From Alphaproteobacteria bacterium (lineage in GTDB: Bacteria; Pseudomonadota; Gammaproteobacteria; JAGOUN01), in assembly GCA_021151585.1 (NCBI GenBank), contig JAGKWX010000031.1, positions 1 to 16,956 on the forward strand: a stretch of DNA of 16,956 nucleotides, in the 5' to 3' direction. Shown piece after piece: positions 6,711-14,583 of the stretch. Every line of letters begins with the position of its first letter. The stretch's first letter is position 1. The notes under the pieces are model-generated. The model searched no databases, had not been told where the DNA came from, and worked only from the letters and a program-made list of their open reading frames with translations. The position numbers were made by a program, and so were the translations under genes.

Positions 6711-7454
6711 TTATGCTGCGTTAACAATTCCGATAAACGACTCCACCACCAAAGACGAGCCACCAACCAGCGCACCATCAATATCTCGCTGCGCCAACAG
6801 ATCCGCGGCATTATCAGCCTTAACACTGCCACCATATAAAATGCGCATAGATTGCGCAACAGTTTCGCCTAAATTCTCAGCTAATAGGCGACGAATAAAT
6901 GCGTGCACCGCCTGCGCCATTTCAGGTGTTGCAGTTTTCCCGGTGCCTATCGCCCACACAGGCTCATATGCTAACACGATTTTTGCAGGATTGAGCATTT
7001 TTTCGTTAAAAACAGCTGCCAATTGGCGTTCAATAACACCAAAAGTCTCATCTTGCTCACGCTCAGAGAAAGTTTCACCAACACAAAGTATAGGCGTAAG
7101 GTTATGCGCTTGCGCACTCATTACTTTTGCCGCACACACAGCATCAGTCTCGTGAACAAGCTGACGACGCTCTGAATGACCAACCAAAACGTAGTCACAA
7201 CCATATTCTTTCAGCATAGCTGCAGAAATTTCACCAGTATAAGCACCTTCTTGATGCTCATTCATATTTTGCGCACCAAATTTTATCCAGCTATTTGCCA
7301 ACAAAGATTGTACTTGCGCCAAATAAACCGAAGGGGGGAAAACTGCAACCTCAACATTGGATTGTTCAATATCAATTAATGCAGAGAGCATACGCGTAAC
7401 AAAATCACGCGATCCGTGCATTTTCCAGTTTCCGGCAATAAAAGGTGTGCGCAT
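6711..7454 (-). CDS. tpiA: Triosephosphate isomerase
   Basis: TpiA interconverts dihydroxyacetone phosphate and glyceraldehyde 3-phosphate in glycolysis and gluconeogenesis in the cytoplasm. All catalytic residues are visible: N9 and K11 in AGNWKMHG, H93 in VLVGHSERR, and E164 in AYEPVWAIGTGKTA, whose last part is the flexible loop that closes over the substrate. The phosphate-binding ILYGGSVKADN (205-215) and GALVGGSSL (227-235) segments are intact. At 247 residues it is the usual length. The ATG at 7454 gives the standard N-terminus MRTPFIAGNWK. No strong ribosome binding site is visible, but a good promoter lies just upstream. Confidence 0.98.
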   Translation of the reverse strand: MRTPFIAGNWKMHGSRDFVTRMLSALIDIEQSNVEVAVFPPSVYLAQVQSLLANSWIKFGAQNMNEHQEGAYTGEISAAMLKEYGCDYVLVGHSERRQLVHETDAVCAAKVMSAQAHNLTPILCVGETFSEREQDETFGVIERQLAAVFNEKMLNPAKIVLAYEPVWAIGTGKTATPEMAQAVHAFIRRLLAENLGETVAQSMRILYGGSVKADNAADLLAQRDIDGALVGGSSLVVESFIGIVNAA

Positions 7455-7712
7455 GTTTAATCTTGCAATAAAAAGAAAAGATTATACTGAATAAGATAAT
7501 CATGTTAAATAGTTTAGGCTTGTTTTATTGGCTCCCAGTTCTTTCATTACCCGTTGCCACCTTGTACTTTTGAGTTAGACTATGTAACGAAGGCCATATT
7601 GTTTTATATTGGGTTATTATTTGACCTGGTCTGGCGCCCACTCTTTGCAAATATGCAGTCACTGGCCAAATAAGATGAGCGCAGGAAACCAGCCGAGAAA
7701 AATATATCCTCA
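7455..7712. other. Intergenic region upstream of tpiA, no supported gene
   Basis: This 258-base stretch separates the 959-residue gene from tpiA. Apart from the tpiA promoter I recognise nothing in it. A 62-codon minus-strand frame (7713-7525) starts at an ATG overlapping the upstream stop codon (TGATG), but it has no ribosome binding site and its translation resembles no family I know. It may be the remnant of an older gene or a repeat. Confidence 0.4.
7481..7509 (-). promoter_or_regulatory. tpiA: Sigma70-type promoter of tpiA
   Basis: A consensus TATAAT -10 hexamer (7486-7481, minus strand) is preceded at 17 bases by TTTAAC (7509-7504), a half match to the -35 consensus. The -10 ends 26 bases before the tpiA ATG. 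It probably drives tpiA, secG and the tRNA, and perhaps nuo. Confidence 0.55.
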
Positions 7713-10592
7713 TCAGTACGTCATTTTACTCTGCCAAGGCCATAGCCTCCTATTTTTTTCATCTACTTGCATCATACGAGCGTCTCTCTTCGCATCAATC
7801 TTAGCGACAGCCTCGCTCGCATCCCGTAATTGTTGGCCTAACTTACTGTTTCGACTAGCCAAAATACTTAAATCAACCGCAGCACTATTGGACCGAACAA
7901 GAACGGCCTTCTTAGCTTGTTGTACACCTTGCCGAGCCTGGTCGACAGCATCTTGTACCGTCTGCTGTACTCTACGGCTATTCGATTGTTGATCCAACCA
8001 GGCATTCCGCGCCTTCCAAACACCCGGGGTATCATTGATAGAATCTAGCAATTCTTGAGCATATTCAGCATTCAATTTACATCCTGATTGATCCCATGTA
8101 TACTCAACTACAGAATCCCCTGGCTCAGCAGCCGCGATTTTTTGTAGCAGCTTAAAAGCTTGATCATAATCATTACCCCCCCCTGCGCTCTGAAACACTG
8201 CGCGTGCTAAGACATGATAAAGCCACGGTTCTTCGGACTTCGCCAACCTCGTAAATTCATTTATTTGAGCTTCTTTTACAGCCTTGTCATGATCAAACAC
8301 ACTATCTTTTAGAACAGCAATACGAGATATAATTTGCTGCTTAAGATCAGAAATCGAATTTTGTGCTTCAGTAGGCTGTTTTTCCGCTAGACATTCCTTA
8401 AGCTGAGCTCGCAAACGAATCAATTCACCATCTTTCTCAATCAAATCAACATAATCTTGACTGCGCGCATACTGGATATCGGACACGTTCTTAGGCTTCG
8501 GCATACCAGCCATCAGATCATTAATTGAGCGTAGATTAATCGCTGCAGCGAGCGTAGCTTCATTTTCGCTGATCAATGTAGCCAGCCTCTGCTCTGCAGC
8601 AGCAAGATCCTCTTGCGCAGCACGACGGTCTTCATCCGCCGCTCTAGCACACAATTTACCTAAATCCGTTGTTGTCGCATTATTTAATTTTTTACACAAA
8701 CTGTCGACCCTGCCTTGCAAATCTGAGGCGTTTTCATTAGCTTGTTTCGCCAGGTTTTTATTTTCGTTAATTCGTTGTAAATCAGCATTTCCATCCTGCA
8801 ACATTTCATTGATGCCATCGATGATGTTTTGATTTGCAGTAGTTAATTCATCGATTGCACCTGCAAATTCATTCAGTATGGCTTGAACATACTTGCGCGC
8901 ATCAACAGGATCTATGTCGATAGTTGCTCGACCATCCGTATAAGTAATACGCACCTCCTCTGTTCGTGGAAGGATGGACAACTGACTCTCATCCTCAAAA
9001 AATATGTGATTATAGAGAGCAATATACTGTCGATGTGATGGATCAACACCCTGTTCTTGTACAGAATTGCTCATTTGTTGTATGTTGTCTACTATGCGCT
9101 TTAATTGCAACACATTGCTTTCCGGTGCCTCAGCCTGTGGCATACTCTCACCAGACTCAACATCACTCATCTGACTCTGAGCGTCTTTCAACTCCTTACG
9201 CAAACCAGCAAGCTTGTCGCGACTTAGCTGCAACTCATGTTCTGATGACGATTTGTTGTCTTCACATGCTTTTTCTGCCTGGACCAAAGCTTCTTCTGCT
9301 TCTTGAACTTTTTCTCTCACTTTATTAAGTAAATCAGCTCTATCAAGATCACTAATATCGTTTATTTTCTTAACATCAAAGCCCTGTGCCTTAAAAAGTT
9401 TTTGGTAATTATACTTAGTTAATAATTGATTATTTTCTTTTATACGATTATTCCTCTCATGCAAAGTGTCTAACATGAATTGATATTTTCTAGTACGCTC
9501 ACCCGCCGGGATATCATGCTCTAACACTTTAATCGCATCATCAAAAATCATAAAACGTGTTTTAAAAGATTGGGGATTATCAGAGACAGCTTGTTTCTTA
9601 GCTTCTGTGGACAACCTTAGGATTTCATCAATATAATCTGCTAACTCTTTGCGTAAATAAGCTTGCTTACATGTAAACAGAAAAGCATCTAGATTACCTC
9701 GATCATTATAAGCATCAAAATTAAAGATTCTATCATGACCTCGAGCAATAAACTCTGCACAATCAATTTTTACTTTAGCTTTGCGCCTTCTAGCACTACA
9801 TCTCAACATATCCTTCAAAGACATCATACATTGTGTACCGTTGGCATCATGTCGGTAATTAAGCGCATATTCACTACCTCGGTGATAATATTTGCGCGAT
9901 GTTTGTACCGATTTTCCGTTATCATTTATTCTATCTTTATCTTGTGCATAACCAAGTGTGATTTGTTGATTTTCTACTGCGTCAAGCACATCACTCGGAT
10001 CTAAACCACCACAAACTTGTTGCCTGGTGAAATCATTGATTAATTTAACCATATCCGGTTCTGGCTTGTCCAAGTCCTGTAAAAAAGCGCGTAAAAGCTG
10101 GATATGCTCTTCGATTTTTTCTATAGCCGCCTTAATGTTATCAGCATTGATAGCGTCATTACTCGCCCTTTTTTCGTTAGCCTCTTGCTTTAAACGATCA
10201 CTTTTTTCGGTAGCCTCTTGCGTTAAACGATCAATATCACGCTGGATATCTTTTTTTAATTCATCATTTTTTAATAGGTTAATAATTTTTCTTTCTTGCT
10301 CAGCACCAGCAACATAAATACGATCACGGTCTTCTACTAATGCCTTGTGCGCTGCTTCACCCTTTTTATTGAGATAGACATAATAACCTTTGTTTGATTC
10401 CCAATGGATAATATCTCGAGGTTTCCCAGGGTTAACTATCAAATCTTTGCGAATCTGATGATTTTCACCTTGCAATCGATCTAATTGCTTCAGCTCTTTA
10501 ACAAGACGACGAGCTATTGGACTATCATCAGGAAGTTCCGGTAGCGAAAACTTTCTGCTTATCCATTTTTCACGCAAAAATTTATATGACAT
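7713..10592 (-). CDS. Large coiled-coil protein of unknown function (959 residues)
   Basis: The frame is long and uninterrupted, with natural-looking protein composition. No signal peptide or transmembrane segment is visible, so it is probably a soluble, elongated protein. Heptad-like coiled coil is suggested at about 100-175, 418-475, 570-685 and 720-785, and a basic Gln/Ala-rich helix at about 865-945. Between them are less helical parts, such as 195-300 (with CSARRRKAKVK near 265-275) and a beta-like strand pair VRITYTDGRATIDID (547-561). Residues 120-141 are an 11-residue unit repeated twice, made by a 33-bp tandem duplication. It starts 16 bases after the 324-residue gene, so the two are probably one transcript. 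The ATG has no strong ribosome binding site, which fits coupling to the upstream gene. I do not recognise the family. A secreted effector or a structural protein is a guess from size and architecture. Confidence 0.88.
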   Translation of the reverse strand: MSYKFLREKWISRKFSLPELPDDSPIARRLVKELKQLDRLQGENHQIRKDLIVNPGKPRDIIHWESNKGYYVYLNKKGEAAHKALVEDRDRIYVAGAEQERKIINLLKNDELKKDIQRDIDRLTQEATEKSDRLKQEANEKRASNDAINADNIKAAIEKIEEHIQLLRAFLQDLDKPEPDMVKLINDFTRQQVCGGLDPSDVLDAVENQQITLGYAQDKDRINDNGKSVQTSRKYYHRGSEYALNYRHDANGTQCMMSLKDMLRCSARRRKAKVKIDCAEFIARGHDRIFNFDAYNDRGNLDAFLFTCKQAYLRKELADYIDEILRLSTEAKKQAVSDNPQSFKTRFMIFDDAIKVLEHDIPAGERTRKYQFMLDTLHERNNRIKENNQLLTKYNYQKLFKAQGFDVKKINDISDLDRADLLNKVREKVQEAEEALVQAEKACEDNKSSSEHELQLSRDKLAGLRKELKDAQSQMSDVESGESMPQAEAPESNVLQLKRIVDNIQQMSNSVQEQGVDPSHRQYIALYNHIFFEDESQLSILPRTEEVRITYTDGRATIDIDPVDARKYVQAILNEFAGAIDELTTANQNIIDGINEMLQDGNADLQRINENKNLAKQANENASDLQGRVDSLCKKLNNATTTDLGKLCARAADEDRRAAQEDLAAAEQRLATLISENEATLAAAINLRSINDLMAGMPKPKNVSDIQYARSQDYVDLIEKDGELIRLRAQLKECLAEKQPTEAQNSISDLKQQIISRIAVLKDSVFDHDKAVKEAQINEFTRLAKSEEPWLYHVLARAVFQSAGGGNDYDQAFKLLQKIAAAEPGDSVVEYTWDQSGCKLNAEYAQELLDSINDTPGVWKARNAWLDQQSNSRRVQQTVQDAVDQARQGVQQAKKAVLVRSNSAAVDLSILASRNSKLGQQLRDASEAVAKIDAKRDARMMQVDEKNRRLWPWQSKMTY
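10168..10233. repeat. 33-bp tandem duplication inside the coiled-coil gene
   Basis: Two adjacent 33-base copies (10168-10200 and 10201-10233) differ at two positions only (10177/10210 and 10189/10222). They keep the reading frame and encode DRLTQEATEKS followed by DRLKQEANEKR. Eleven residues is close to the hendecad coiled-coil period, so the duplication lengthens the coil without breaking its phase. Confidence 0.9.
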
Positions 10593-10608
10593 GATGATAA
10601 CTCAATTA

Positions 10609-11583
10609 TTATAAACGAATACTTTTAGCTTGATTTAGGGTATCTAAATCGTGCGGCGATGGATTAAAATAAGAATACCTTACAGGTTTCTCATGCTTTT
10701 GTGCTAATAATTCGAGCTCAATCCACGCTGCTCTAACCATTTTATCAAAGCCACCAAACTCTACCGTCCAACCACGTTTAAATACTTCATGCGCCATCGC
10801 CTGAGCTACTTTTACAGCATGTAACAGCGTTCGATTATGATCAAATAAATGTTTAGGTGTTGCCACAAGGCAAGAACCACGATCATAAATATGAAAATGC
10901 TTATCAGTAGCAATTAAACTCAAAGGATATAATTTTCCCGCTGGCGCTGGATTGCTCGCATCCCAAATAACAAAATAAGCCATGCGAGCAAGCAAATAAT
11001 ATACTTCTTGATGTGTCACTGACCTATTTAACAAAGACTCTATTTCTGGAATAGATTGTCCATCAAGCACCGCCTGCCACATCGCTTGTCTTTCTTCGGT
11101 AAATTGACCAATGATTTTTTCTTCTTGCTCTTTCAGAGTATTAAATAGCTCTCGCTCTTCTTCTGCGGTTAAAATTAGCTGATCAGCGAACTCTTCTTTT
11201 AAAGCTTGATCAATAGAATATTCTTCTTCAGGACGTAGCGCTGGTAAAACTTCTAGCTCAAAGCTGATCTCTAAGGGCTCTATTGCCCCATTACTAACAC
11301 TGACACTCATTAAATACGGCGAGTTTGCTAGAGCTTCTCGGCCTAATTGACCATAAATTTGGCCGGTAATAGTATAATCCAAACCCGGTGGCAATGGGTC
11401 ATCATTGTCTAGACCAACGCTATACAGCATGCCAGCACTCAAGCCTTCATCGTTATCACTAGGAGACAAGCTGTTTTCCACATAGTCAGACAAATTTAAG
11501 CGAAAAACAGAACCTATGGTTACTTGCTGCTTAGAGATTGGCCTAACTAATATAGGCGGTTTCAACTCAAACTCTTCTATCAT
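10609..11583 (-). CDS. Unknown protein with Ig-like N-terminus and possible LPD7-like C-terminus (324 residues)
   Basis: Three parts are visible. Residues about 20-113 resemble a putative-Ig (He_PIG/cadherin-like) beta domain: DDPLPPGLDYTITGQIYG (61-78) followed by YLMSVSVSNGAIEPLEISFEL matches the 'P-PGL...G.I.G......S..VS' pattern. Residues about 118-200 are acidic helices. Residues about 222-317 (ATDKHFHIYDRGSCLV, an alanine-rich helix, GWTVEFGGFDKMVRAAWIE) recall LPD7, a domain often attached to conjugative relaxases and other polyvalent proteins. Both domain calls are from memory of patterns and need profile searches. There is no signal peptide. The start follows AAGGGTGA at good spacing, and a TATAAT lies at 11616-11611. 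The 959-residue gene follows after 16 bases, so the two products probably work together. Confidence 0.85.
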   Translation of the reverse strand: MIEEFELKPPILVRPISKQQVTIGSVFRLNLSDYVENSLSPSDNDEGLSAGMLYSVGLDNDDPLPPGLDYTITGQIYGQLGREALANSPYLMSVSVSNGAIEPLEISFELEVLPALRPEEEYSIDQALKEEFADQLILTAEEERELFNTLKEQEEKIIGQFTEERQAMWQAVLDGQSIPEIESLLNRSVTHQEVYYLLARMAYFVIWDASNPAPAGKLYPLSLIATDKHFHIYDRGSCLVATPKHLFDHNRTLLHAVKVAQAMAHEVFKRGWTVEFGGFDKMVRAAWIELELLAQKHEKPVRYSYFNPSPHDLDTLNQAKSIRL

Positions 11584-11610
11584 GCTTCACCCTTATAAAA
11601 TCTAAACATT

Positions 11611-11616
11611 ATTATA
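11611..11616 (-). promoter_or_regulatory. -10 element for the 324/959-residue gene pair
   Basis: A consensus TATAAT on the minus strand lies 27 bases before the ATG at 11583, in the 86-base gap after feoB. No good -35 hexamer sits 16-18 bases upstream. The pair may therefore have its own weak or activator-dependent promoter, or be read through from feoB, since I see no terminator in the gap. Confidence 0.35.
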
Positions 11617-11669
11617 GTCTATATAATTCATTCTACAGGGATGTTTTAAGGCGGGTCAACATGCATGCA

Positions 11670-13925
11670 TCAGGAAAGGCAACCACCACACCTCGGCCGC
11701 TTGTTCGAAGCAGCCTGGCTGAGGATGGGCGTGGCGGGCGAATAACGTTTTAGCAAATAAAAAGTTAATACATAAATCAGGCTAATCCCGACTAACCATA
11801 GCGCTGATGACCAAGGGTGACGCGCCCATGTTACGGCTTGGTAGAAAAATACCGCAACGCCATAGGCGATAAAAGTTGACCACAAAACTGAAAACCATGC
11901 CCAAGATTTGCCAATTTCACGACCAATCGCTGCTGTCGTTGAAACACAAGGGAAATAGAGTAAAACAAACAATAAATAAGCAAAAGCGCCGTTGGCGCCA
12001 TCAAAATACGCCGCCATTTCTCCGACTGCGTTCAACTGACCATACAAGCTATTTAATGTTCCAACTACAACCTCTTTTGCCAATAACCCTGTCAATAACC
12101 CAACAGTGGCCGGCCAATTATGTTGATCAATGCCCATAGGCGCAAAAAGTGGTGTAATATATTGAGCAAATACAGCCAATAAAGATGAGCCAGCACCTGG
12201 CAAAGTTAAGGAATCAAGCACTTCTACTAATATACAAATCGGCACAATAAACATGCCTGCCCGCCATACAAAGCCTTGCAAGCGAAACCAGGTGTGTAAA
12301 CGTAAAGATTGCCACGTTGGCCAATGATAGCTTGGTAACTCTAAGACAAATGGCGCTGATTCACCCTTGAGCAAAGTTTTGCGCAAAATAAAGCCTGTTA
12401 AAACCGCGACAACTATACCAATACAATATAAAGAAAACACCATCCAGGCGCCATGATGCGGAAAAAATGCTGCCGCAAATACAGCAAAAATCGCCAATCG
12501 CGCACCGCAAGACATAAATGGCGTCATCATCACTGTGAGAATACGATCACGTTTGTTTTCTAGTGTACGTGTTGCCATTACCGCTGGCACATTACAACCA
12601 AAACCAACAATCATAGGCACAAACGCTTTGCCAGGCAAACCCATGGCACGCATAAGCCTATCAACAACAAATGCGGCGCGCGCCATATAGCCACTTTGCT
12701 CTAGAAATGATAACGATAAAAACATGCCACAAATCACTGGTATAAAAGTAATGACTGTATTAAGCCCCTTTCCTAAACCCTGCGCTACCAATATGACTAA
12801 CCAACTCGGTAGAGCCATTTTTTGCAAATATTCTTCAGGTTTTTGCACGAATAAAAAATCACTGGCACTGTCAAAATAATCTTGCAAAATACCCGCCACA
12901 TTAATTGCAAAAACAAACATAGCAAACATGACGAGTAAAAAAATAGGTATGCCTAAAAATCTATTTAACACAATCTGATCAATTTTATGCGACAAAACAC
13001 TACGCTTCGATTTTCCTCTTTGAACAACATGCTGTAGTACGCTTTCAATAAAACTATAACGCGCTTCTGCCATAATTATATCTGGCTCAAATTTTAATTT
13101 TTCTATTAAACTTTGTTGCCATGTTTTTACTTGTTCCAGCATTTCTGGAGAAACTTGGCTTTGTGCGAGACAATCGTTTTCTAATAATTTTAAAGCAAGT
13201 CGGCGAAAAATTAAACGCTCTTTACTAGCGGCAATCGAGTCATGACAACTTGCGTCAGCACCCAGCCTTGAATCTTGCAAGACTGAATCCCAGCCTAGAC
13301 CAGAGCGACAATTGCTGTAATTATTTTTAACGTTTTTTTCTTGCAAAGAAGAAATCACATCATCCACGGCCCTCTCTAAAGGCATAGGATACGCAAACGG
13401 CACCATAGGGATACGGCACAACATAGCCTGCTCTACGATGGCCGCCTTTAAAGCCATCACCGTATTTTTCTTTGTTGCTTCCAATGGAATAACCGGACAG
13501 CCTAAATATTTAGCAAGCAGATCAATATTAATATCCAATCCGTTTTTGCGAACAACATCCATCATATTTAAAGCAATTACGACAGGAACGCCCATTTCTA
13601 ATAATTGCAATGTTAAAAATAAATTACGCTCTAAATTACTCGCATCAATCACATTAATAATAAGATTAGGTCGATGCGAGAGCAAATAATCGCAGGCAAT
13701 ACGTTCATCAAGAGACAAGTCTTCGGAAGCAACGGTTAAAGAATATGTGCCAGGCAAATCAACAATATTGACCAGTTGATGGTGATGCTTGAAACATCCT
13801 ATTTTTTTTTCAACCGTCACACCTGGCCAATTACCAACCTGCTGCTTTTCACCAGTTAAGGCATTAAACAGTGTTGTTTTACCACTATTAGGGTTACCAA
13901 TAATCCCAACTTCTATAGGCTTCAT
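11670..13925 (-). CDS. feoB: Ferrous iron transporter FeoB
   Basis: FeoB is the inner-membrane Fe(II) transporter with a cytoplasmic G-protein domain. The 751 residues are full length. The G motifs are visible: G1 GNPNSGKT (10-17), G2 Thr in GVTVEKK (about 35-41), G3 DLPG (56-59) and G4 NMMD (120-123). A helical linker to about residue 310 precedes the membrane domain, with many hydrophobic segments and the FVPMIVGFGCNVPAVMATR gate region and its second copy, SCGARLAIFAVF. The C-terminus ends in a Cys pair (C746, C749). It starts two bases after feoA and is surely cotranscribed. No feoC follows; the next gene is unrelated. Confidence 0.97.
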   Translation of the reverse strand: MKPIEVGIIGNPNSGKTTLFNALTGEKQQVGNWPGVTVEKKIGCFKHHHQLVNIVDLPGTYSLTVASEDLSLDERIACDYLLSHRPNLIINVIDASNLERNLFLTLQLLEMGVPVVIALNMMDVVRKNGLDINIDLLAKYLGCPVIPLEATKKNTVMALKAAIVEQAMLCRIPMVPFAYPMPLERAVDDVISSLQEKNVKNNYSNCRSGLGWDSVLQDSRLGADASCHDSIAASKERLIFRRLALKLLENDCLAQSQVSPEMLEQVKTWQQSLIEKLKFEPDIIMAEARYSFIESVLQHVVQRGKSKRSVLSHKIDQIVLNRFLGIPIFLLVMFAMFVFAINVAGILQDYFDSASDFLFVQKPEEYLQKMALPSWLVILVAQGLGKGLNTVITFIPVICGMFLSLSFLEQSGYMARAAFVVDRLMRAMGLPGKAFVPMIVGFGCNVPAVMATRTLENKRDRILTVMMTPFMSCGARLAIFAVFAAAFFPHHGAWMVFSLYCIGIVVAVLTGFILRKTLLKGESAPFVLELPSYHWPTWQSLRLHTWFRLQGFVWRAGMFIVPICILVEVLDSLTLPGAGSSLLAVFAQYITPLFAPMGIDQHNWPATVGLLTGLLAKEVVVGTLNSLYGQLNAVGEMAAYFDGANGAFAYLLFVLLYFPCVSTTAAIGREIGKSWAWFSVLWSTFIAYGVAVFFYQAVTWARHPWSSALWLVGISLIYVLTFYLLKRYSPATPILSQAASNKRPRCGGCLS

Positions 13926-13927
13926 AA

Positions 13928-14158
13928 TTACACTCGCTCAACTTGCAAAATCGCAGCTTCATGCTTACGCAAACTCAGACTATACCCACGCACAGCGATT
14001 TCAATAGGATCACCTAATGGAGCAATTCGCTTCACTACAAAGCGCGTACCCGGGGTTAAGCCCATGGAAAGTAACTTTTGACGGTACAAAGGATGACTAT
14101 GAGCAAGATTGACAACTTGCCCCTGATCACCGACTTTGTAATTGGATAATGTATTCAT
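13928..14158 (-). CDS. feoA: Ferrous iron transport protein A
   Basis: FeoA is a small SH3-like cytoplasmic protein needed for FeoB function. From the ATG at 14158 it has 76 residues, the normal family size. It opens NTLSNYKVGDQGQVVNL, followed by KLLSMGLTPGTRFVVKRIAPLGDPIEIAVRGYSLSLRKHEAA, which is the FeoA fold signature. The frame is open further upstream to an ATG at 14194, but that start lies five bases from the Fur box and overlaps a TTGACA hexamer, so I prefer 14158. It is the first gene of the feoAB operon. Confidence 0.95.
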   Translation of the reverse strand: MNTLSNYKVGDQGQVVNLAHSHPLYRQKLLSMGLTPGTRFVVKRIAPLGDPIEIAVRGYSLSLRKHEAAILQVERV

Positions 14159-14188
14159 AGTAATATTTTCACGCATCATGTGACACGT

Positions 14189-14217
14189 TGTCAATACAAA
14201 TGAGAATGATTCTTATT
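14189..14217 (-). promoter_or_regulatory. feoA: Fur box and -35 region controlling feoAB
   Basis: AATGAGAATGATTCTTATT (14199-14217, plus strand) matches the typical Fur operator form AATGAGAATGATTATCATT except at two positions. A perfect TTGACA (minus strand, 14194-14189) lies next to it, though no clear -10 follows at 17 bases. Iron-loaded Fur would be expected to repress feoAB here, as in many gammaproteobacteria. Confidence 0.7.
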
Positions 14218-14314
14218 TGTTTCTTCTATATTAAGCAGCCACAACCTAATTTTTCTGCCAAATTGAGAAAACCAACGTTATATTTTATGATTATATTTGT
14301 AATATTTAACATCT

Positions 14315-14376
14315 GAGAGCTTCCTTATCTTGGGTTTGATTTAAAGTTTGCACTTACATCAAAACCGGGAACTCTC
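14315..14376. repeat. Imperfect long hairpin between feoA and an IS remnant
   Basis: Nested complementary arms are GAGAG (14315-14319) with CTCTC (14372-14376), TTCC (14321-14324) with GGAA (14368-14371), and GGTTTGAT (14333-14340) with ATCAAAACC (14358-14366, one bulge). The loop is about 17 bases. There is no T tract on either side. It could be a worn MITE-like element or a regulatory RNA structure, and I cannot name it. Confidence 0.4.
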
Positions 14377-14410
14377 TATTTTGCAAGAGATTTGTCAGAT
14401 CAGATCGAGA

Positions 14411-14495
14411 CTAATTCACTACAACCGACCCAGATTTTATGGCCAGATCGACAGCTTCCTGCTTAAATTCCGGCGTGTATTGCCTTACTTTTCAT
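14411..14495 (-). pseudogene. Remnant of IS3-family transposase OrfA (5' end)
   Basis: One minus-strand frame reads RQYTPEFKQEAVDLAIKSGS, the characteristic N-terminus of the IS3/IS911-type OrfA helix-turn-helix protein, and then hits TAG at 14413-14411. The likely start ATG at 14495 is out of frame by one base (an extra A in the AAAAGTAAGG run), so the fragment is frameshifted as well as truncated. The rest of the element, including OrfB, is missing. Confidence 0.75.
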
Positions 14496-14534
14496 GAGTA
14501 TAGCCCTCTTTCATTGACTCGTAGTTTATCAAAT

Positions 14535-14564
14535 TTATGTGTCTACTAAAGTGGGGGAAGACCA
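14535..14564 (-). mobile_element. Left terminal inverted repeat of the degraded IS3-like element
   Basis: On the minus strand the sequence starts TGGTCTTCCCCCACTTTAG and continues to GACAC about 26 bases in, the general form of IS3-family ends (TG..., C-run, GACAC). It lies about 40 bases before the OrfA start, as expected for the left end. The element therefore entered at about 14564 and has since lost most of its length. Confidence 0.5.
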
Positions 14565-14583
14565 AAGTTCATTTTGATGCGTC

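Noticed and set aside
6583..7155. 190-codon plus-strand frame opposite tpiA and secG
   Set aside because: It lies antisense to tpiA, which has every catalytic motif, and its own translation is low-complexity Ser/Ala/Thr-rich with no family resemblance.
8966..10317. Plus-strand frames of 89-120 codons opposite the coiled-coil gene
   Set aside because: They are shadows of a 959-codon uninterrupted frame, without ribosome binding sites or recognisable domains.
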